Source of the DNA: Dyadobacter chenhuakuii
GTDB taxonomy: Bacteria; Bacteroidota; Bacteroidia; Cytophagales; Spirosomataceae
Assembly (NCBI RefSeq): GCF_023821985.2
Contig: NZ_CP098805.1
Location: 4,092,001 to 4,156,000 of the forward strand
Reading direction: 5' to 3'
Length of the DNA: 64,000 bases
Shown: positions 37,984 through 47,145 of the stretch, piece after piece
Layout of the letters: each line of letters opens with the position of its first letter
Position numbering within the stretch: position 1 is the first letter of the stretch
Translations under genes and position numbers: made by a program
Notes under the pieces: generated by a model
Told to the model about the DNA's origin: nothing
Databases searched by the model: none
The model's input: the letters and a program-made list of their open reading frames with translations, nothing else

Positions 37984-38009
37984 ATAAGCCCCGGCCATCC
38001 GGGGCTTAT
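37984..38009 (+). terminator. Hairpin terminator before the nuo operon
   Basis: Arms ATAAGCCCCGG (37984-37994) and CCGGGGCTTAT (37999-38009) enclose loop CCAT. Only a short T-rich tail follows, so termination strength is uncertain. Confidence 0.65.
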
Positions 38010-38048
38010 TTAGTATCATACTAATTAGGCAAAAGATAAAGTAAAGAA

Positions 38049-38080
38049 TTTGATTGATAAATTTGCAAAGGCTAATTTTG
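38049..38080 (+). promoter_or_regulatory. nuo operon promoter (Bacteroidota consensus)
   Basis: TTTG at 38049-38052, a 20-nt spacer, then TAATTTTG at 38073-38080, a full match to the -33/-7 consensus. It lies 75 nt before the nuoA ATG and after the preceding terminator. This is the best promoter in the window. Confidence 0.8.
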
Positions 38081-38155
38081 AGAAACCAGAAAGAAAGTAA
38101 CCGCAGACAACATTTTCGCGTTGATTTCGTAGATAGTAACTGAATAACTGACTCA

Positions 38156-38530
38156 ATGAACAATTCATATTTCCCTTCTGATTACCTGCCGATATTGGTA
38201 CAATTCATCCTCGCTGCCGGCTTCATTGGTGGCACAATGATTGTAACGCACTTAATTGGCCCAAGCAGGAAAAGCAAGCTAAAAGACGATCCGTTTGAAT
38301 GTGGTATCGAATCCGTGGGCGATGCGCGCACGCCGATATCCGTAAAATATTTTCTTGTTGCCATCCTATTCGTCCTTTTTGATGTTGAGGTGATATTTAT
38401 GTATCCCTGGGCGGTAAATTTTAAGGGTTTAGGAATGTTTGGGTTTGTAGAAATGTTATTGTTCATGGCATTGCTGCTTTCCGGATTCTATTATGTGATC
38501 CGCAAAGGAGTTTTGAACTGGGAAGAGTAA
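38156..38530 (+). CDS. nuoA: Complex I subunit A
   Basis: 124 residues with three membrane helices. KDDPFECGIESVGDARTPISVKYFLVA is the conserved ECG-containing loop of NuoA, and VLFDVEVIFMYPWA follows in helix 2. It forms part of the membrane arm near the quinone site. First gene of the operon; nuoB begins 27 nt later. Confidence 0.93.
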   Translation: MNNSYFPSDYLPILVQFILAAGFIGGTMIVTHLIGPSRKSKLKDDPFECGIESVGDARTPISVKYFLVAILFVLFDVEVIFMYPWAVNFKGLGMFGFVEMLLFMALLLSGFYYVIRKGVLNWEE

Positions 38531-38556
38531 TCAACAAACTTGAATAACTGGAAATT

Positions 38557-39099
38557 ATGAAAGAAGTAACGATTGTGGAGGCTCCGCAAGGACATAGCGG
38601 ATCTGGTTTTTTTGCAACTTCATTTGATGAAGCCATAGGTTTGGCAAGAAGTTATTCCCTCTGGCCACTTCCTTTTGCAACTTCTTGCTGCGGAATTGAA
38701 TTCATGGCAACGATGGGTGCACATTACGATATATCCCGGTTTGGATCGGAAAGACCTAGTTTTTCACCTCGCCAGGCAGACTTGCTGATGGTTATGGGAA
38801 CGATCGCCAAGAAAATGGCGCCCGTGGTGAAGCAGGTTTATTTACAAATGTCTGAACCCCGCTGGGTGATGGCCGTTGGTGCGTGCGCTTCAAGTGGCGG
38901 TATCTTCGACACTTACAGCGTTTTGCAGGGAATCGACCGGATCATCCCGGTTGACGTGTATGTTCCCGGCTGTCCGCCCCGTCCTGAGCAGATCATTGAT
39001 GGCTTGATGCATATTCAGCATTTGGCACAAAATGAAAAGCTTCGCCGCAGAAATACAGACGAGTATTCTGAATTATTAGCATCATATAATATTCAATAA
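38557..39099 (+). CDS. nuoB: Complex I subunit B, carries cluster N2
   Basis: 180 residues. The N2 [4Fe-4S] ligands are visible: the CC pair in TSCCGIEFMAT, the Cys in GACASSGG, and the Cys in PGCPPRPEQIIDG. N2 is the last cluster before quinone. It has a short N-terminal extension and ends with a charged tail. nuoC follows after 7 nt. Confidence 0.95.
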   Translation: MKEVTIVEAPQGHSGSGFFATSFDEAIGLARSYSLWPLPFATSCCGIEFMATMGAHYDISRFGSERPSFSPRQADLLMVMGTIAKKMAPVVKQVYLQMSEPRWVMAVGACASSGGIFDTYSVLQGIDRIIPVDVYVPGCPPRPEQIIDGLMHIQHLAQNEKLRRRNTDEYSELLASYNIQ

Positions 39100-39105
39100 T
39101 CCCCT

Positions 39106-39606
39106 ATGCTAAGTAACCAGGAGGTAGCCGAAGCGCTTTTGGAAAAATTTGGTGATCAGGTTTTTGACTTTGAAGAGCCTTACGGATTGCTGACGCTTTC
39201 AACCTCTCGTGAGGAAATAATCCCGCTATTAGAATTTTTGCACAAGCATAAAACCTACCAGTTTATCTTTTTAACAGATATTACCGGAATACACTATCCT
39301 GATAATGCAGGACAGGAGTTTATGGTTGTGTATCATATGCACAGTTTTGTGCACAACTTCCGTGTTCGCATCAAGGTTAGCCTTGCCGAAGCGGACATTC
39401 ACATTCCAACGGCAACAGGATTGTTTGCTTCCGCCAACTGGATGGAGCGGGAAACATACGATTTCTTTGGGATCATGTTCGACGGACACCCCAATTTAAA
39501 GCGCATTCTGAACATTGAGGAGATGGATTACTTCCCGATGAGACGGGAGTTTCCGATGGAAGACGCGACGCGCGAAGACAAAACAGATGCCCTTTTTGGC
39601 CGATGA
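39106..39606 (+). CDS. nuoC: Complex I subunit C (30 kDa)
   Basis: 166 residues. The family motif appears as ANWMERETYDFFGIMFDGHPNLKRI, with the later FPMRREFP. It is a peripheral-arm subunit beside NuoD. It is not fused to NuoD, unlike E. coli. nuoD starts 19 nt after the stop. Confidence 0.93.
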   Translation: MLSNQEVAEALLEKFGDQVFDFEEPYGLLTLSTSREEIIPLLEFLHKHKTYQFIFLTDITGIHYPDNAGQEFMVVYHMHSFVHNFRVRIKVSLAEADIHIPTATGLFASANWMERETYDFFGIMFDGHPNLKRILNIEEMDYFPMRREFPMEDATREDKTDALFGR

Positions 39607-39624
39607 CCCTATACTGAGTAAGAT

Positions 39625-40851
39625 ATGGCAGATATTGAATTATTACCACATAATGTTCCCGCTAACGCCGATCTACCTGAGCTGGTTGAAGAACTGACCA
39701 CGCTTAACCTCGGTCCTACTCACCCTGCAACCCACGGTATTTTCCAAAATATCCTGAAAATGGATGGGGAAAAGATCGTTTCCGGTGAACAAACAATTGG
39801 ATACATACACCGTGCATTTGAGAAAATAGCCGAAAGAAGGCCATTTTACCAAATCACGACCCTTACCGACCGCATGAATTACTGCTCCTCCCCGATCAAC
39901 AATCTGGGATGGCATATGACGGTTGAAAAGTTGCTGAGCGTGGAAGTGCCGAAAAGGGCCCAATACATCCGGGTGATTATGATGGAGCTTGCTCGGATTA
40001 CGGACCACCTGATCTGCAATAGTATTTTGGGTGTGGATACGGGCGCTTTTACCGGGTTCCTGTATGTAATGCAGAAGCGTGAGGAAGTTTACGAAATATA
40101 CGAGGAAGTTTGCGGTGCGCGTCTTACGACCAATATGGGCCGTGTAGGCGGAATGGAAAGAGATCTTTCTACCACAGCGATCCGCAAGATCCATGAGTTT
40201 ATTAAATCATTCCCGCCTGTTCTGAAAGAGTTTGAGAAGTTGCTCAACCGTAACAGGATTTTCATGGACAGGACCATTAATGTAGGTGGTATCTCCCTGG
40301 AACGGGCATTATCCTATGGTTTCACAGGCCCTAATCTTCGTGCAGCCGGTTTGGATTATGATGTAAGGGTGATGAATCCTTACTCTTCTTATCAGGATTT
40401 TGAATTTGATATTCCTGTTGGCCAGCATGGCGATACTTATGACCGCTATATGGTCCGGAATGAGGAAATGTGGCAAAGTCTTAAAATCATAGAGCAAGCC
40501 ATTAATAACCTTCCCGAAGGCCCTTATTATGCCGATGCGCCTGAATATTATCTGCCTCCCAAAAATGAGGTTTACAGGAGCATGGAAGCCCTTATTTATC
40601 ATTTTAAAATTGTAATGGGAGAAATTGACGCTCCTATCGGCGAAGTTTACCATGCAGTGGAAGGCGGCAATGGCGAATTAGGGTTTTACCTGATCAGCGA
40701 TGGCGGCCGGACTCCTTATAGACTGCATTTCCGTAGACCAAGCTTTATTTATTACCAGGCATATCCCGAAATGTGCAAAGGAAGCACGCTTTCTGACGCC
40801 ATCCTGACCATGAGTAGCCTGAATGTAATTGCAGGTGAGCTGGACGCCTAA
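39625..40851 (+). CDS. nuoD: Complex I subunit D (49 kDa)
   Basis: 408 residues. NLGPTHPATHGIFQNIL is the hallmark N-terminal HP motif lining the quinone cavity, and GYIHRAFEKIAE follows. Later features are LARITDHLICNSI and VGGISLERALSYGFTGPNLR. The protein ends LNVIAGELDA, with the usual DR-less C-terminus of this family. nuoE starts 14 nt downstream. Confidence 0.95.
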   Translation: MADIELLPHNVPANADLPELVEELTTLNLGPTHPATHGIFQNILKMDGEKIVSGEQTIGYIHRAFEKIAERRPFYQITTLTDRMNYCSSPINNLGWHMTVEKLLSVEVPKRAQYIRVIMMELARITDHLICNSILGVDTGAFTGFLYVMQKREEVYEIYEEVCGARLTTNMGRVGGMERDLSTTAIRKIHEFIKSFPPVLKEFEKLLNRNRIFMDRTINVGGISLERALSYGFTGPNLRAAGLDYDVRVMNPYSSYQDFEFDIPVGQHGDTYDRYMVRNEEMWQSLKIIEQAINNLPEGPYYADAPEYYLPPKNEVYRSMEALIYHFKIVMGEIDAPIGEVYHAVEGGNGELGFYLISDGGRTPYRLHFRRPSFIYYQAYPEMCKGSTLSDAILTMSSLNVIAGELDA

Positions 40852-40864
40852 AAATATTCAAGAA

Positions 40865-41362
40865 ATGACTGAATCATTAAATCCGGTTGCATTTACACCG
40901 GAAAGACAGGAAAAAGTAAAAGAGATCATAGCACGTTATCCTGAGGGCCGTCAAAAATCGGCTCTTTTGCCTGTTTTACACGTAGCCCAGGAACAATGGG
41001 GCTGGTTGAGCAGCGAAGTAATGGATCATGTGGCCAGCTTATTAAGCCTGGAACCCGTTGAAGTCTATGAAGTTGCGACTTTTTACACCATGTATCACCT
41101 GGATCCTGTCGGGAAGCATGTAATTGAATATTGCCGCACAGGTCCTTGCTGCTTAATGGGCGGTGAAGACGTATATGGACATTTGAAACAAAAACTGGGC
41201 ATCGAGGCCGGACAAACAACTGCGGACGGACTTTTCACATTGAAAGAAGTGGAATGTCTGGCAGCATGTGGCTGGGGACCTGTTTTTCAGATTCGTGAGA
41301 AATATTACATGAATCTGACGAATGAAAAAGTGGACGGAATTATTGAAGAGTTGAGTAAATAG
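40865..41362 (+). CDS. nuoE: Complex I subunit E (24 kDa)
   Basis: 165 residues from the ATG at 40865 (MTESLNPVAF); an upstream ATG at 40829 lies inside nuoD and is less likely. The N1a [2Fe-2S] ligands are CRTGPCCLMGG and CLAACGWGPV. The thioredoxin-like domain is preceded by the standard helical N-terminus. It pairs with NuoF in the NADH module. nuoF follows after 23 nt. Confidence 0.93.
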   Translation: MTESLNPVAFTPERQEKVKEIIARYPEGRQKSALLPVLHVAQEQWGWLSSEVMDHVASLLSLEPVEVYEVATFYTMYHLDPVGKHVIEYCRTGPCCLMGGEDVYGHLKQKLGIEAGQTTADGLFTLKEVECLAACGWGPVFQIREKYYMNLTNEKVDGIIEELSK

Positions 41363-41385
41363 CGTAAGCTGAAATTGATCCTCAA

Positions 41386-42726
41386 ATGGCTATAAAGATC
41401 TTAACGGAACATATTAATACACCGGGCATCGAAACTTTCGACGTTTATCGTCAAAAGGGAGGATATACGGCCGTTGAAAAAGCAATAAAATCCATGACTC
41501 CGGAAGAAGTTGTGGAAGAAGCAAAGAAGTCGGGTGTGCGTGGAAGAGGCGGTGCAGGATTTCCAATGGGCATGAAATGGGGCTTTTTGGCTAAACCAGA
41601 AGGCGTTCCGCGTTATCTGGTGTGTAATGCGGATGAATCCGAGCCGGGAACATTCAAAGATCACCATTTGATGAAATGCATTCCGCATTTGCTGATTGAA
41701 GGAATGATCATATCCAGCTTTGCATTGGGCGCCAACAAATCGTTTATATACGTGCGTGGCGAGCTGATGTATGTGATCCGGATTTTGGAGAAGGCCATTG
41801 AAGAAGCAAAAGCACAGGGTTTTCTTGGCAAAAATATATTAGGAAGCGGTTACGATCTCGAACTGATCGTTCAGCCGGGAGGAGGCGCATACATTTGCGG
41901 TGAAGAAACGGCGCTTTTGGAATCATTAGAAGGTAAAAGAGGAAACCCAAGAAACAAGCCGCCATTCCCGGCAGTAAAAGGTTTATATCAAAGCCCTACT
42001 GTGGTGAATAATGTGGAGTCTATCTCCAATATGCCTTGGATCATTAACAATGGCGGAGATGCTTATGCAGCCATTGGTGTAGGCCGCAGCACAGGAACGA
42101 AGCTGATTTCTGCTTCGGGACACATTAATAAGCCCGGGGTTTACGAAATTGAATTGGGTGTCAGTGTTGAAGAATTCCTGAATTCCGACGAATACTGCGG
42201 TGGTGTCAGAAGAGGACATCATTTGAAAGCACTAGTTGCGGGAGGATCTTCTGTCCCCATTCTGCCAGCGCACCTGATCATGAAAACGGCTAATGGTGAA
42301 GATCGCCTGATGAGCTATGAATCACTGTCGGATGGTGGATTTGCGACGGGAACCATGTTAGGTTCGGGTGGTTTCATTGTTTTTGATGAAACAGCTTGTA
42401 TCGTTCGCAACACCTGGAATTTCTCCCGTTTTTATCACCACGAATCGTGCGGACAATGCAGCCCGTGCCGCGAAGGAACTGGCTGGATGGAAAAAGTGCT
42501 TCACCGTATTGAGCATGGCCACGGAAGCATGCATGACATTGATTTGTTGGTTGATATATCTAAAAAAATAGAAGGTAACACCATTTGTCCATTGGGAGAC
42601 GCCGCTGCCTGGCCAGTTGCCAGCGCGATCCGGCATTTCAGGGATGAGTTCATGTGGCACATTACCCATCCACACGAAGCATCGCAGCCCGGCGCAGTAT
42701 ACCAGGGCGAAATGGCATTAGTATAA
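41386..42726 (+). CDS. nuoF: Complex I subunit F (51 kDa), NADH- and FMN-binding
   Basis: 446 residues. RGRGGAGFPMGMKWGF and CNADESEPGTFKDH are the NADH/FMN segments. YICGEETALLESLEGKRGNPR follows. The N3 [4Fe-4S] ligands are SCGQCSPCREGTGW plus the Cys of TICPLGDAAAW. It is the entry point of electrons from NADH. Its stop codon overlaps the ATG of the next gene by one base (TAATG), which implies translational coupling to the inserted membrane protein. Confidence 0.95.
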   Translation: MAIKILTEHINTPGIETFDVYRQKGGYTAVEKAIKSMTPEEVVEEAKKSGVRGRGGAGFPMGMKWGFLAKPEGVPRYLVCNADESEPGTFKDHHLMKCIPHLLIEGMIISSFALGANKSFIYVRGELMYVIRILEKAIEEAKAQGFLGKNILGSGYDLELIVQPGGGAYICGEETALLESLEGKRGNPRNKPPFPAVKGLYQSPTVVNNVESISNMPWIINNGGDAYAAIGVGRSTGTKLISASGHINKPGVYEIELGVSVEEFLNSDEYCGGVRRGHHLKALVAGGSSVPILPAHLIMKTANGEDRLMSYESLSDGGFATGTMLGSGGFIVFDETACIVRNTWNFSRFYHHESCGQCSPCREGTGWMEKVLHRIEHGHGSMHDIDLLVDISKKIEGNTICPLGDAAAWPVASAIRHFRDEFMWHITHPHEASQPGAVYQGEMALV

Positions 42727-44243
42727 TGGAAATCAATAAATCGCTGATTTGGGTCCGGGATAAGTCCTTCATGATCGCTTTGTTCTTCGGGCTCATCAGC
42801 GCATTGATATTACTGATAATCAAATTCCAGGCATCCATCAGCTATCACCCCGACATTTCAGGAAGCGAGGGCAGCACGATTGTCCCTATTCAGCTTCTCG
42901 TATCGGGCAGCCCAATTTACCTGGATCCGGAGGATGCACCATTCAGGTTATCGCAATACGCACCGATTTACTCGACCATCGTTGCCACCTTTTGCAAGAT
43001 CGTGGGTTGGTCGGCGCTTGAAGTGCATAAGATTTACCTTGCAAGCCGGTTATGGTCAAATATTTTTGTTTTGGCTACGGTTGGACTGGCTGGGCTATTT
43101 CTGAACCGGGTTACCAAAAAGCCGTTCATTGCCATCATTGCAGCTTTATACATTTTTCACGTCCTGAGCTTCTGGCTTTTAACCACTTCACGACCTGATA
43201 GTTTACTGATACTGCTAACCACTGTCTTTATATTTTTCTGCTACAATGCATTGAAGGAAGATGGCAACCCATTTTGGTTCTATGCCGCCATTTTCATTGC
43301 AGTAACGGCATTTTTTGTAAAGCAAAGTGGAGCGATCCTGGCTATTTCTGCCGGGGTTTACTGGATATTAAAGCGAGAGTGGAAAACGCTGGTGAGCCTG
43401 ACTGCGTTTGGTATTTTGATAATGGGCTTTTACCTCGCGATCCTCCCTATTAATTCGATTGAGCTGTTTTTTACCAACATTATCGGAGGTGTTGCCAATT
43501 CAGCAAGCTGGGAATGGTTTTACGACTGGACGTTTCAACACTGGCTTTTGCAATTTGCGCCCCTGATCATTGCTAACGTTATTGTAAGCGGTTATATCGT
43601 TTATCACAAGTATTCCAATTTCCTTTTGTTTCTGACACTTTGCTGCTTTTTGTCTTTTATTTTCTCGACTTCAACAGCATTCAAAATTGGTGCGGGCGTT
43701 GGCTATTATCAGGATTATCTTTTGCTGGCAGTGATCCAGGTTACACTTTTCATTGCGCATCCGGCTAATGCATATCGTTTTGATCAGAGTCTTTTGAAAA
43801 TGGGAGCGTCATTCTATATGGTGCTCGCGTTTTTGCATTGTACACTGTTTGTTTTTATGAAATACAAATCGGTGATCCATTCAAACTTTGAGCGCCATTA
43901 TATAGATGAGCGTAATGTCTCGGAATATTTATATAAAGAGAAAAACTTGAAACCGAAGGAGTGGGTTTATATTTGCGGCGGGAATCAAATGGAAGGTTAT
44001 TTCCTGAATCATTTTTTAGTCAATAATGCGTTAATCCCATTTCCGGACCTTGTTTATCTGGCAGATCTGAACGGAACCTTTCGCTTTGACAAATTTAAGA
44101 GCATGGTTAGGAGAAAGGATATTAAATATGTAATTTCATTGAAAGGGATTGTGCCTGTTAACATTCTCAATGTTGATTTTACAAACACTTTAAAATATAG
44201 CTCAACCGTGGGCCCGTACGATATTTACGAGGCCGACAAATAG
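42726..44243 (+). CDS. Polytopic GT-C-like membrane protein inserted in the nuo operon
   Basis: 505 residues with about 10-11 hydrophobic helices, chosen to start at the ATG at 42726 that shares one base with the nuoF stop. The first large loop after helix 1 holds HPDISGSEGS (Asp43, Glu48), which resembles the acidic catalytic loop of GT-C glycosyltransferases such as GT39/ArnT types. The C-terminal 110 residues are soluble (YICGGNQMEGYFL and VISLKGIVPVN). It is not a complex I subunit. The call rests on topology and the acidic loop, not on a decisive motif. nuoG starts 22 nt later, so it is transcribed within the operon. Confidence 0.72.
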   Translation: MEINKSLIWVRDKSFMIALFFGLISALILLIIKFQASISYHPDISGSEGSTIVPIQLLVSGSPIYLDPEDAPFRLSQYAPIYSTIVATFCKIVGWSALEVHKIYLASRLWSNIFVLATVGLAGLFLNRVTKKPFIAIIAALYIFHVLSFWLLTTSRPDSLLILLTTVFIFFCYNALKEDGNPFWFYAAIFIAVTAFFVKQSGAILAISAGVYWILKREWKTLVSLTAFGILIMGFYLAILPINSIELFFTNIIGGVANSASWEWFYDWTFQHWLLQFAPLIIANVIVSGYIVYHKYSNFLLFLTLCCFLSFIFSTSTAFKIGAGVGYYQDYLLLAVIQVTLFIAHPANAYRFDQSLLKMGASFYMVLAFLHCTLFVFMKYKSVIHSNFERHYIDERNVSEYLYKEKNLKPKEWVYICGGNQMEGYFLNHFLVNNALIPFPDLVYLADLNGTFRFDKFKSMVRRKDIKYVISLKGIVPVNILNVDFTNTLKYSSTVGPYDIYEADK

Positions 44244-44264
44244 CATAATGATATAATTTTTGGC

Positions 44265-45380
44265 ATGGAAGAGACCAAACCTCAGTTAGTAAAAATTACA
44301 TTCGACGGCATTGAAGTCGAGGTGGAACCGGGAACAACGATCATGCAGGCTGCGCGGAAGATTGCGGAAGCGGACGAAAGTCAGGCTGCGCTCGTGCCTC
44401 CTGCAATGTGTTTCTATAAGCCATTGACTGCCTCCGGTGGCAAGTGCCGGGCGTGCCTTGTGCGCGTAGCGCAAGGTTCAGCAAAAGATCCGAGGCCAAT
44501 GCCGAAGCTGGTCCCATCTTGCATTACCCAGGTTCAGGAAGGAATGGTTGTTGAAAACACAACAAATCCGGCCGTACTTGACACGCGAAAAAGCATTGTT
44601 GAATTCCTGCTGATCAACCACCCGCTCGACTGCCCTATTTGCGATCAGGCGGGAGAATGTCATTTGCAGGATTTTGCATTCGAGCATGGCTCTGTAAAAA
44701 CGCGTTACGAGGAAGATAGGAGGACTTTTGATAAAATCGACATTGGTCCGTATGTGCAGCTGCACATGACGCGCTGCATTCTTTGCTATCGCTGCGTTTA
44801 CACGGCCGACCAGATCACAAACAAGCGTGTACACGGTGTAATGAACCGCGGAGATGCTTCTGAAATCAGCACTTACATTGAAAAAGCGATCGATAATGAT
44901 TTCTCCGGGAATGTGATCGACGTTTGTCCCGTAGGCGCTTTGACCGACAAAACTTTCCGTTTCAAAAACCGCGTTTGGTTTACCAAACCTGAGGATGCGC
45001 ACCGTGATTGCGACAAATGTTGCGGTAAAACGACAGTTTGGTACAGAGGAGACGAAATTATCAGGGTTACTGCCCGCAAAAATACCTGGGGAGAAGTCAA
45101 CGATTTCATTTGCAACACCTGCCGTTTTGAAAAGAAAAAAACCAGCGACTGGGTGCTCGAAGGTCCTACCAAAGTAAAACGCAGTTCTGTTATTTCAGCC
45201 AACAAATACCGCGCTGATCTTGTGAAGAAACCTGATTTCGCTATAAAACTGGCGGACAGTTCTTACAAAAAAATTGACGATACACGTCCTTTCGTTACGG
45301 ATGAAGAAACGATCCGTCACCAAAGCATCGAAAACAACGACAAAGCAAATCACCGCTCATTGTTGGCAAAAAATAACTAG
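44265..45380 (+). CDS. nuoG: Complex I subunit G, shortened form
   Basis: 371 residues, against about 700-900 in enterics. The N-terminal [2Fe-2S] segment has GGKCRACLVRV. DCPICDQAGECHLQDFAFEHG and MTRCILCYRCVYTAD supply N5 and N4 ligands. A region with CDKCCGK and ICNTCRF resembles the start of the molybdopterin domain and could hold an N7-like cluster. The rest of that domain is missing and replaced by a short charged tail. I recall the shortened form in other Bacteroidota, so it is not a local truncation. Confidence 0.88.
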   Translation: MEETKPQLVKITFDGIEVEVEPGTTIMQAARKIAEADESQAALVPPAMCFYKPLTASGGKCRACLVRVAQGSAKDPRPMPKLVPSCITQVQEGMVVENTTNPAVLDTRKSIVEFLLINHPLDCPICDQAGECHLQDFAFEHGSVKTRYEEDRRTFDKIDIGPYVQLHMTRCILCYRCVYTADQITNKRVHGVMNRGDASEISTYIEKAIDNDFSGNVIDVCPVGALTDKTFRFKNRVWFTKPEDAHRDCDKCCGKTTVWYRGDEIIRVTARKNTWGEVNDFICNTCRFEKKKTSDWVLEGPTKVKRSSVISANKYRADLVKKPDFAIKLADSSYKKIDDTRPFVTDEETIRHQSIENNDKANHRSLLAKNN

Positions 45381-45422
45381 TTCAACGGCCTGACAGCCTG
45401 TTTTTAACCTTGTTTACAAAAA

Positions 45423-46502
45423 ATGGATTTAACGGAGTTTCTCATTAAAACCGCAACAATATTCGTTGTTTTTGTTCTTACCCTGGTCATTGCCATGTAT
45501 TCAACCTGGGGCGAACGCAAAGTTGCCGGCTTTATCCAGGACAGGATGGGCCCTAACCGTGCAGGACCGGGTGGCTTGCTGCAGCCGCTTGCTGATGCGG
45601 GTAAAATGTTTTTCAAAGAAGATTTCATTCCTGCGCTTGCTAACAAATGGCTTTTTATCGCCGGACCGAGTTTGGCGATGCTTACGGCTTTGCTTGCGAG
45701 TGCTGTAATTCCTTTTGGAAGCACTTTCCGGATCAATGGTCATGAAGTTGCTTTGCAAGGCGTGGAATCCAACATTGGTATCCTTTACGTTTTTGGTGTT
45801 GTGGCACTGGGCGTTTACGGCATTATGGTCGGCGGCTGGGCTTCCAACAATAAGTTTTCGCTGCTGGGCGCCATTCGTGCGGCCTCGCAGAACATTAGTT
45901 ATGAAGTGGCTATGGGCCTTTCGCTGATTGCTATCCTCATGATGAGCAGCTCGCTTTCGTTGGGAGAGATTGTAGCGCAGCAGCATGGCGGTAACTGGAA
46001 TATTTTTTACCAGCCATTAGGCTTTATTATCTTCATCACCTGCTCGTTCGCTGAATGTAACCGTGTGCCTTTTGACCTTCCGGAATGTGAAACTGAGCTT
46101 GTAGGCGGTTACCACACAGAGTATGGAAGTATGAAACTCGGCTTTTATCTCTTTGCCGAGTACATTAACATGTTCATTTCGTCGGCCATTATCTCGGTTC
46201 TTTATTTTGGCGGATATAATTATCCTGGAATGGACTGGGTTTATACGCAACTGACGCAGGCATTCGGTCCAGAAACGGGACATAATGCTGCTACATTGAT
46301 CGGAACAGTGGTATTTTTCGGAAAAGCGTTGTTTTTCATCTTCTTCTACATGTGGGTGCGCTGGACTATTCCACGTTTCCGCTACGATCAGCTGATGAAC
46401 CTGGGCTGGAAGAAACTGATCCCGCTTGCTATTTTTAATATTATTATCACCGGTGCTGCCGTGCTTTTCCTTAAGCCGCTGGTAACTGCGTGGTTGAATT
46501 AA
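45423..46502 (+). CDS. nuoH: Complex I subunit H
   Basis: 359 residues with about eight helices. TWGERKVAGFIQDRMGPNRAGPGGLLQPLADAGKM is the conserved quinone-access loop (only partly quoted by motif: GERKVAGF, QDRMGPNR, ADAGKM). Later, ECNRVPFDLPECETELVGG is equally diagnostic. It forms the quinone channel between the arms. nuoI follows after 15 nt. Confidence 0.95.
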   Translation: MDLTEFLIKTATIFVVFVLTLVIAMYSTWGERKVAGFIQDRMGPNRAGPGGLLQPLADAGKMFFKEDFIPALANKWLFIAGPSLAMLTALLASAVIPFGSTFRINGHEVALQGVESNIGILYVFGVVALGVYGIMVGGWASNNKFSLLGAIRAASQNISYEVAMGLSLIAILMMSSSLSLGEIVAQQHGGNWNIFYQPLGFIIFITCSFAECNRVPFDLPECETELVGGYHTEYGSMKLGFYLFAEYINMFISSAIISVLYFGGYNYPGMDWVYTQLTQAFGPETGHNAATLIGTVVFFGKALFFIFFYMWVRWTIPRFRYDQLMNLGWKKLIPLAIFNIIITGAAVLFLKPLVTAWLN

Positions 46503-46517
46503 TAAAAACACATTGCC

Positions 46518-47111
46518 ATGCAACTGACAAATCGCTCTAAGCAAGTAAGCAATAAAGAAATGACGCTGATGGAACGCGCCTACTTGCCTGCTATTGCAAC
46601 AGGACTAGCGATCACCATTAAGCACTTTTTTGCGAAAAAAGTAACCATTCAATATCCTGAAGTGAAGCGTTACCTGGGCCCGGTTTTCCGGGGAAGGCAC
46701 ATTTTGAAAAGGGATGAAGATGGCCGGGAACGTTGCACAGCCTGCGGGTTATGCGCCGTTGCTTGTCCGGCAGAAGCCATTCAAATTGTGGCTGCTGAGC
46801 GTGAAAAAGGAGAAGAAGAGCTGTATCGCGAAGAAAAATATGCGGCGGTTTACGAAGTGAATATGCTGAGATGCATTTTCTGCGGACTTTGCGAAGAAGC
46901 TTGTCCGAAACAAGCCGTTTATTTACGCCACGATGAGTTCGTGCCAGTATTTGCGGAGCGCGACCAGGTGATCTGGGGAAAAGACCTGTTGGTTGAAGAC
47001 ATGACCAACAGATATACCCGCGAGGCCTGGACCAAAGAAGAAGCCCGCGCATTGGACTTGAAAAAAGCCAGCGGTGAAGTTACCAATGTTGTTCCGAGAG
47101 CCATTCCCTGA
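46518..47111 (+). CDS. nuoI: Complex I subunit I (23 kDa ferredoxin)
   Basis: 197 residues with two [4Fe-4S] motifs, CTACGLCAVACP and CIFCGLCEEACP, for clusters N6a and N6b. The preamble RYLGPVFRGRHILKRDEDG is typical of NuoI. The ATG at 46518 is used; a second ATG at 46560 would still keep both clusters. nuoJ follows after 34 nt. Confidence 0.94.
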   Translation: MQLTNRSKQVSNKEMTLMERAYLPAIATGLAITIKHFFAKKVTIQYPEVKRYLGPVFRGRHILKRDEDGRERCTACGLCAVACPAEAIQIVAAEREKGEEELYREEKYAAVYEVNMLRCIFCGLCEEACPKQAVYLRHDEFVPVFAERDQVIWGKDLLVEDMTNRYTREAWTKEEARALDLKKASGEVTNVVPRAIP

Positions 47112-47145
47112 ACACATTCATTGAGCATATCAGCTATTTAATTTT

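Noticed and set aside
44250-44264. Internal promoter before nuoG
   Set aside because: The AATTTTTG run there misses the leading T of the -7 consensus and has no TTTG at -33, so support is too weak.
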